Below, piece after piece: positions 60,627-64,000 of a stretch of 64,000 nt of DNA; within the stretch, counting starts at the first letter, position 1, and every line of letters begins with the position of its first letter. The position numbers and the translations under genes are program-made. The stretch is from Oligoflexia bacterium (GTDB taxonomy: Bacteria; Bdellovibrionota_C; UBA2361; JBGSMV01): positions 40,780 through 104,779 of the forward strand of contig JAIBBU010000008.1 in the NCBI GenBank assembly GCA_019694515.1. The letters run 5' to 3'. The notes below the pieces were generated by a model. That model did not search any database. It saw only the letters and a program-made list of their open reading frames with translations, and was not told the origin of the DNA.

Positions 60627-61001
60627 TCAATCACTAAAGGTTTTATAAAGAATCTCTTCATTCAAATACTTACTCGCGGCCGCAATCTCCGATTTAGCCT
60701 CCTCCGGGACGCGCATACCTCCCAGCTCTTTTAAAGCCGCAAGAATCGGCCTTAGATCTCCCTTTAAATTTTCCTTAGCCCGCAAGTAATCATCGAGGGA
60801 GTCTTCATCACTTTGGGGTGGAGAGATATCGGTAAGCTTCGTCGTACACCCACTTAAGGGCGAAAGAGTATCGAGCAGCGTCTGCATCCTAGATGTATGT
60901 GCGAACGCACTATTCTCACGGAACACAGTTTCAATCTTGGCAGTTATATCGCGTGCCAATTCAGGTGCACGGGGATCGAACTTGGACTGAGGCGACAGCA
61001 T
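60627..61001 (-). CDS. Hypothetical protein
   Basis: A soluble, charged protein of about 124 residues; AAGGAG lies 5 bases before the second of two adjacent ATGs, which I take as the start. Helical pattern throughout (DYLRAKENLKGDLRPILAALKELGG; EIAAASKYLNEEILYK). One Cys. No family recognised. The gene is flanked by non-coding AT-rich DNA, typical of accessory content. Confidence 0.5.
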   Translation of the reverse strand: MLSPQSKFDPRAPELARDITAKIETVFRENSAFAHTSRMQTLLDTLSPLSGCTTKLTDISPPQSDEDSLDDYLRAKENLKGDLRPILAALKELGGMRVPEEAKSEIAAASKYLNEEILYKTFSD

Positions 61002-61283
61002 CATGACTCCTTTTCTTGGTGTGTATTATTTATATAGCACGAGTGGTTCTTTCCCGTATTAGGTTAGTAGGATGAGTTAATCCGGGTTGTGTAAGCGAAC
61101 AAGAGTCGTCCCTCCCCGGGACCTACAGCGTCTGCCAACTGCTTATGCAAAGCCGTAGTCCAAGAAAGAAACCAAAAAAATGAACCATTTTCGGAGAAAT
61201 TTTGCGCCCTTCGCTCTGTACAAGAAACTCAGAATTTTCCAGCGATTGAATAAGCTAACAAGATTGGCGGGGAAGCTCAGGTG

Positions 61284-61784
61284 TTATCTTACCAGTGGCG
61301 CGGACAAACGCGCGAATGCCCCTCCATCTCCTTTACTTTCGCGGTACTTATCGACTGCGGCAAATATTTCACCTACAAGAGGGCGACCGATGTTATCGGG
61401 GAGAACAACCGAGTTTCCCAGATTCGCAAACAGTCGAGCGCGAGAGAGATCGTCCTCTAGTTGGGACAACGCAGTCGTAATCGGGAACGAATTATTCGGA
61501 GGCGGGAGGATAACCGAAATGTTAGATACCAAACCTGTTATAATGTCGCGCTGCATGTGAATTGCGCACTCTTTACTAGAAATTGAAAGATCTTCTAATT
61601 GTGTAGTCATTTCACTCTGAGAGGCAGTGACAACGCAGGGACTCCCACGAAAAAAACCTGGAGAGGTAACGGAAAATTCTAGACCACCACCCTGGGCTTG
61701 CTCCAGAAAGTGAGTATGGAGTGCTTCTGCAACGATCCTTATCGACGAATCCATTAAAGAGGAAGACGGATTTCGGTCGCTCAT
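61284..61784 (-). CDS. Hypothetical protein
   Basis: A 166-residue protein with alternating beta/helix character (GLEFSVTSPGFFRGSPCVVTA, ECAIHMQRDIITGLVSNISVILPP). No family, signal peptide or membrane segment is recognised. An overlapping plus-strand frame (61180-61560) is Arg/Ser-rich and I regard it as a shadow. The 280 bases between this gene and the previous one hold nothing I can support. Confidence 0.45.
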   Translation of the reverse strand: MSDRNPSSSLMDSSIRIVAEALHTHFLEQAQGGGLEFSVTSPGFFRGSPCVVTASQSEMTTQLEDLSISSKECAIHMQRDIITGLVSNISVILPPPNNSFPITTALSQLEDDLSRARLFANLGNSVVLPDNIGRPLVGEIFAAVDKYRESKGDGGAFARLSAPLVR

Positions 61785-61879
61785 AAATGCCTAGAGATGA
61801 AGCTAATTTAACAATCTTATGGGGCAATTTCGACAACAGGTGATTTAACGCAAGTGAGCATTGGCAGGATAACGTCCTG

Positions 61880-61954
61880 TTGAATCACGATTTTCGCGCC
61901 AAATTGATACTGAGCAACCCTTAATGCTAGTGGCGCGAAATATCGTGAATTCAA
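61880..61954. repeat. Long imperfect inverted repeat upstream of vapBC
   Basis: The left arm 61880-61901 (TTGAATCACGAT then TTTCGCGCCA) pairs with the right arm 61931-61954 (TGGCGCGAAA then TATCGTGAATTCAA) over 22 bases with two single-base bulges, around a 29-base loop. It could be a small mobile hairpin element, a terminator-like structure, or a structured RNA; no T run follows. Confidence 0.6.
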
Positions 61955-61988
61955 TGGTTATCCCTCTAGCGATTAAACGCCTTGACGT

Positions 61989-62019
61989 ATATGCATAAAT
62001 AGTGCATACTAATGCATAT
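61989..62019. promoter_or_regulatory. Candidate VapBC autoregulatory operator
   Basis: TGCAT occurs three times at 61992, 62003 and 62013, spaced 11 and 10 bases, one helical turn apart, with outer ATATGCAT / ATGCATAT arms as an inverted repeat. The right arm covers the vapB start. This suits binding by a ribbon-helix-helix antitoxin; no Shine-Dalgarno is visible. Confidence 0.5.
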
Positions 62020-62215
62020 GAGAACTACACTAAATATAGATGATTTACTTCTAAAAAAAGCTGCTCGGTTAACCGGAGTTTCTGAGAAAACTGCCCTCGT
62101 AAAATTAGGACTTCAGGCACTTATCGCCAGAGAGGCTAGTAGGAGATTAGCAGAGCTTGGTGGCTCTGAGTCGAAGTTTTCCGCGGGGTCACGACGGAGA
62201 AGCCGAGCGGCATGA
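62018..62215 (+). CDS. vapB: VapB-type antitoxin
   Basis: A protein of 65 residues from ATG 62018 (ATG 62012 adds two). It begins with the ribbon-helix-helix pattern RTTLNIDDLLLKKAARLTGVSEKTALVKLGLQALI used for DNA binding, followed by a short C-terminal tail (SKFSAGSRRRSRAA) that would neutralise the toxin. It overlaps the toxin gene by ATGA. Repression of its own promoter is expected from the family. Confidence 0.88.
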   Translation: MRTTLNIDDLLLKKAARLTGVSEKTALVKLGLQALIAREASRRLAELGGSESKFSAGSRRRSRAA

Positions 62216-62580
62216 TTCTAGTAGATACGACACTCTGGGTTGAACACTTACGACACCGCCATTCTGGGCTTTCTCGTGCGCTAGAAAACGGGGAAGTACT
62301 GACACATCCGTTCGTAATTGGAGAGGTCTCATGTGGAAATTTGCGAAATCGGAGCAAGATTATAGGCCTATTGAATCTGCTTCCCTCGTCTGAAATCGCT
62401 GAGCATGACGAAGTAATTCGCTTTGTCGAATCACGACAGCTGTTCGGCAAGGGTATCGGATGGGTTGACGCCCACCTGCTTGCAGCGGCACTGCTTTCAG
62501 ATGCAACGTTATGGACGCTCGATAAGCGCTTAGCAAAACTTTCTAACCAAATCGGGCTGGCAAGTCGGGGAGAGGGATAA
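62212..62580 (+). CDS. vapC: VapC toxin, PIN-domain ribonuclease
   Basis: A 122-residue PIN-domain protein with the acidic active site intact: Asp5 (ILVDTTLWVEHL), Glu in VIGEVSCGNL, Asp in GWVDAHLLAAAL and Asp in LWTLDKRL. VapC toxins cleave tRNA or rRNA when free of antitoxin. The antitoxin is encoded directly upstream with a 4-base overlap. All residues needed for function are present. Confidence 0.92.
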   Translation: MILVDTTLWVEHLRHRHSGLSRALENGEVLTHPFVIGEVSCGNLRNRSKIIGLLNLLPSSEIAEHDEVIRFVESRQLFGKGIGWVDAHLLAAALLSDATLWTLDKRLAKLSNQIGLASRGEG

Positions 62581-62703
62581 CGGATTGCCCAATCAACCGG
62601 CGAGCGCAAGCAAGGTCGGTTCTATTGGGTTGTTATCCTCTCTATTTTCAATACTTTGTTCAAGCTTCTTGCGCGCTCGTAGCTTTAAAGCGACGGCTGG
62701 TTT

Positions 62704-63042
62704 ATGGAAAAGACGATACTTATCTTTGAGCCACGACAGGGTAAGTCTCCGTTTTCTGATTGACTCTTAGGACTTAAAGACGTCAAGGCGCGTGCAATTA
62801 TAGGAGCCAGAATCGAAAGAATACGCCTAGGAAATCTAGGAGACTGCAAGAGCCTTGGTAGTGGTGTGTTTGAACTGAGGATCTTATTTGGTCCTGGATA
62901 TAGAGTCTATCTAGGACAAATTGGCCCAATCATAGCGGTGCGCTTGTGCGGGGGAGAGAAGAGCTCCCAGAAGCGCGATATTACAAAAGCAAAACTTCTT
63001 TGGAAGGAGTACATAAATGGGCGTAAGAAACTATCACGATGA
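62704..63042 (+). pseudogene. HigB/RelE-type toxin gene with one in-frame TGA
   Basis: From ATG 62704 the frame reads MEKTILIFEPRQGKSPFSD, then TGA (62761-62763), then LLGLKDVKARAIIGARIERIRLGN, GVFELRILFGPGYRVYLGQ, RLCGGEKSSQKRDITKAK and ends at 63042. The C-terminal half is a textbook HigB/RelE-type toxin (GPGYRVY; CGG-K-S-x-QKRDI). The TGA falls exactly where this family usually has Trp (FSDW), so it probably arose as TGG to TGA. Without readthrough only a 19-residue peptide is made. It overlaps the antitoxin frame by 26 bases. Confidence 0.85.
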
Positions 63043-63322
63043 ACCACTAAAACAGTTGAAGAATCCAGCTGAGGCAGCGGAATATCTTAATGCCTGCTAC
63101 CAGGACTCCGAGGAAGTGTTTTTGGCTGCGCTTCGCAATGTTGTCGAAGCACGTGGTGGCGTAAGTGCAGCTTCCAAGTGAACTGAATTAAATAGAGAAA
63201 ACCTCTATCGCATGCTATCTGACAAAGGCAATCCAAAACTATCCTCTTTATCCTCAATTCTTGAGGCTGTCGGGATAGAGATTCTATTTGCTCCAAGGCC
63301 AAAGCGTAAGAAAGCGGCCTAA
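63017..63322 (+). pseudogene. Cognate antitoxin (HigA-like) gene with one in-frame TGA
   Basis: From ATG 63017: RNYHDEPLKQLKNPAEAAEYLN, EEVFLAALRNVVEARGGVSAASK, then TGA (63179-63181), then TELNRENLYRMLSDKGNPKLSSLSSILEAVGIEI, ending with KRKKAA at 63322. This is a normal HigA-like antitoxin with a helix-turn-helix in the second half (x-T-x-LNRENLYRMLS). The TGA lies just before the recognition helix, so the truncated form would lack DNA binding. It sits immediately after the toxin frame, so both genes of the pair are interrupted by a single TGA. Confidence 0.85.
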
Positions 63323-63376
63323 GCAGATAACGGTTTTGCGCCGCACGGGGCGCGTGTCATGCGTTCTCTTTACGTA

Positions 63377-63850
63377 CTATAGTGATTCGACTGTTCCAGC
63401 AAGGCTCCAAATCAAATATTTGCCGCCACATTGAGATGATTCATAAACCGCCCCTACTAGCGATACCGGACCATCTGAAAACTTAGGTGGTTTCAATGCT
63501 CCTGTTTCTACCTGAAACTTAACTTTCACTGGGGACTCTTCATTTGGTAACTGGGACATATTGTATACCCACCAGTCGCCGGTTTCGTTAGTAATTCGTC
63601 TTTCAAATTTCAAAAAGCCTTTAACATTGTAGAAGCCTTGAGGCGTTGGATAAACTGCCTCTATTACCGACACCGGGATTTCAGAGAAACCGTACTGCTC
63701 GTTGGCCGTTTGATGGGGCGCGCACCCAAAGGCCGTGAGTGCCCCGGTTACAATGCTGGCAGCAGTAACAATGCCCTTTGCCTGCTCCCGAACCTGCCTT
63801 CCAAACGATTCTGCTGCAACATTAATTTCTTTTGAAATGTGCTCGAACAT
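63377..63850 (-). CDS. Hypothetical lipoprotein-like protein
   Basis: A 157-residue protein with a long N-terminal region (about 25 hydrophilic residues), then a hydrophobic segment ending AFGC (residue ~43), a possible lipidation site. The remaining residues are beta-rich (GFYNVKGFLKFERRI, SPVKVKFQVETGALKPPKF, VSLVGAVYESSQ). No family is recognised. It converges on the degenerate toxin-antitoxin pair. Confidence 0.55.
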   Translation of the reverse strand: MFEHISKEINVAAESFGRQVREQAKGIVTAASIVTGALTAFGCAPHQTANEQYGFSEIPVSVIEAVYPTPQGFYNVKGFLKFERRITNETGDWWVYNMSQLPNEESPVKVKFQVETGALKPPKFSDGPVSLVGAVYESSQCGGKYLIWSLAGTVESL

Positions 63851-63885
63851 AAGGCGTCCTCCAATTTACTGTCTATCCATTGGTA

Positions 63886-63997
63886 CATACCAACTTCTGC
63901 GTTCGCACTACGATCCTAAAGAATGGATAATTCTATTATAAATCTAGATATTTGGCGCAACTCGGGCAAAGATTTCAACTTTAAAAAAGTTGGTATG
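63886..63997. repeat. 11-bp inverted repeat at the window edge
   Basis: CATACCAACTT (63886-63896) and AAGTTGGTATG (63987-63997) are perfect reverse complements 90 bases apart, in AT-rich non-coding DNA upstream of the last gene. It could be an operator pair, or the edge of a mobile element; the window ends too soon to tell. Confidence 0.35.
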
Positions 63998-64000
63998 AGG

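Noticed and set aside
61180..61560. Plus-strand frame of 126 residues
   Set aside because: It is Arg/Ser-rich and overlaps a minus-strand frame with better protein character; taken as a shadow.
62585..62770. Plus-strand frame of 61 residues between vapC and the HigB-like gene
   Set aside because: It starts 5 bases after vapC but has no family character and runs out of frame into the toxin pseudogene.
62704..63322. Alternative genetic code (TGA as an amino acid) for the whole genome
   Set aside because: Intact housekeeping genes such as der end in TGA at the expected C-terminus, so the host reads TGA as stop.
1..64000. tRNA and rRNA genes
   Set aside because: I scanned intergenic spaces for tRNA-like T-arm and acceptor patterns and rRNA sequence and saw none; a covariance-model search would be decisive.

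Overview
The window is about 64 kb of bacterial chromosome, moderately GC-rich by eye, from a Gram-negative organism. Evidence for this is lipoboxes, an outer-membrane beta-barrel, periplasmic multiheme c-type cytochromes and a Sec-type (clade II) nitrous oxide reductase. Housekeeping proteins (RNase III, Der, GuaA, 2-oxoglutarate dehydrogenase E1) look broadly proteobacterial/deltaproteobacterial, but I cannot place the lineage from sequence alone. No rRNA, tRNA or CRISPR array was seen. TAA, TAG and TGA are all used as stops.

Layout. 0-6 kb: the end of a membrane protein, a DUF1579 lipoprotein and three alkaline-phosphatase-superfamily hydrolases. 6-12 kb: a small Cys-rich secreted protein, a GT51 transglycosylase fused to a multi-span membrane region, then rnc-der and guaA. 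11.6-19.1 kb: a nitrous-oxide-reduction locus with an Fe-S-type Rrf2 regulator, a divergent cytochrome c, and nosZ, a NosB-like membrane protein, nosL, nosD, nosF and nosY; a FAS1 protein follows. 19.6-31.7 kb: ordinary genes (HAD hydrolase, hybrid histidine kinase, esterase, sucA, exonuclease I-like, J-domain, LysM lipoprotein).

31.7-38.6 kb: an electron-transfer cluster. A pentaheme cytochrome is divergent from an operon encoding an FAD / 2x cyclic-nucleotide-binding / four-[4Fe-4S] fusion, a His-rich membrane protein, a decaheme cytochrome and a secreted glycosidase-like protein. 38.7-40.1 kb: a decayed IS200/IS605 element and a 313-bp tandem repeat. 40.1-42.1 kb: a MarR-GNAT regulator with a clear operator, and a nucleoside phosphorylase.

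42.2-49.5 kb: a second electron-transfer operon with a double GlcG/HbpS-like lipoprotein, an outer-membrane beta-barrel and a 1221-residue decaheme cytochrome ending in an LVIVD beta-propeller. It is followed by an HD hydrolase and a HemW-like protein that lacks the radical-SAM cysteines. 51.5-59.6 kb: envelope and stress genes (PspA-like, polytopic membrane protein, SrkA-like kinase, YciF-like, small basic protein, beta-carbonic anhydrase with odd architecture, TSUP permease). 59.7-64 kb: accessory DNA with orphan genes, an intact vapBC and a higBA-like pair in which each gene carries one in-frame TGA.

The unifying theme is anaerobic or low-oxygen respiration: N2O reduction plus two separate multiheme cytochrome systems that look able to move electrons across the inner and outer membranes. 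These two systems are the best candidates for undescribed biology here.
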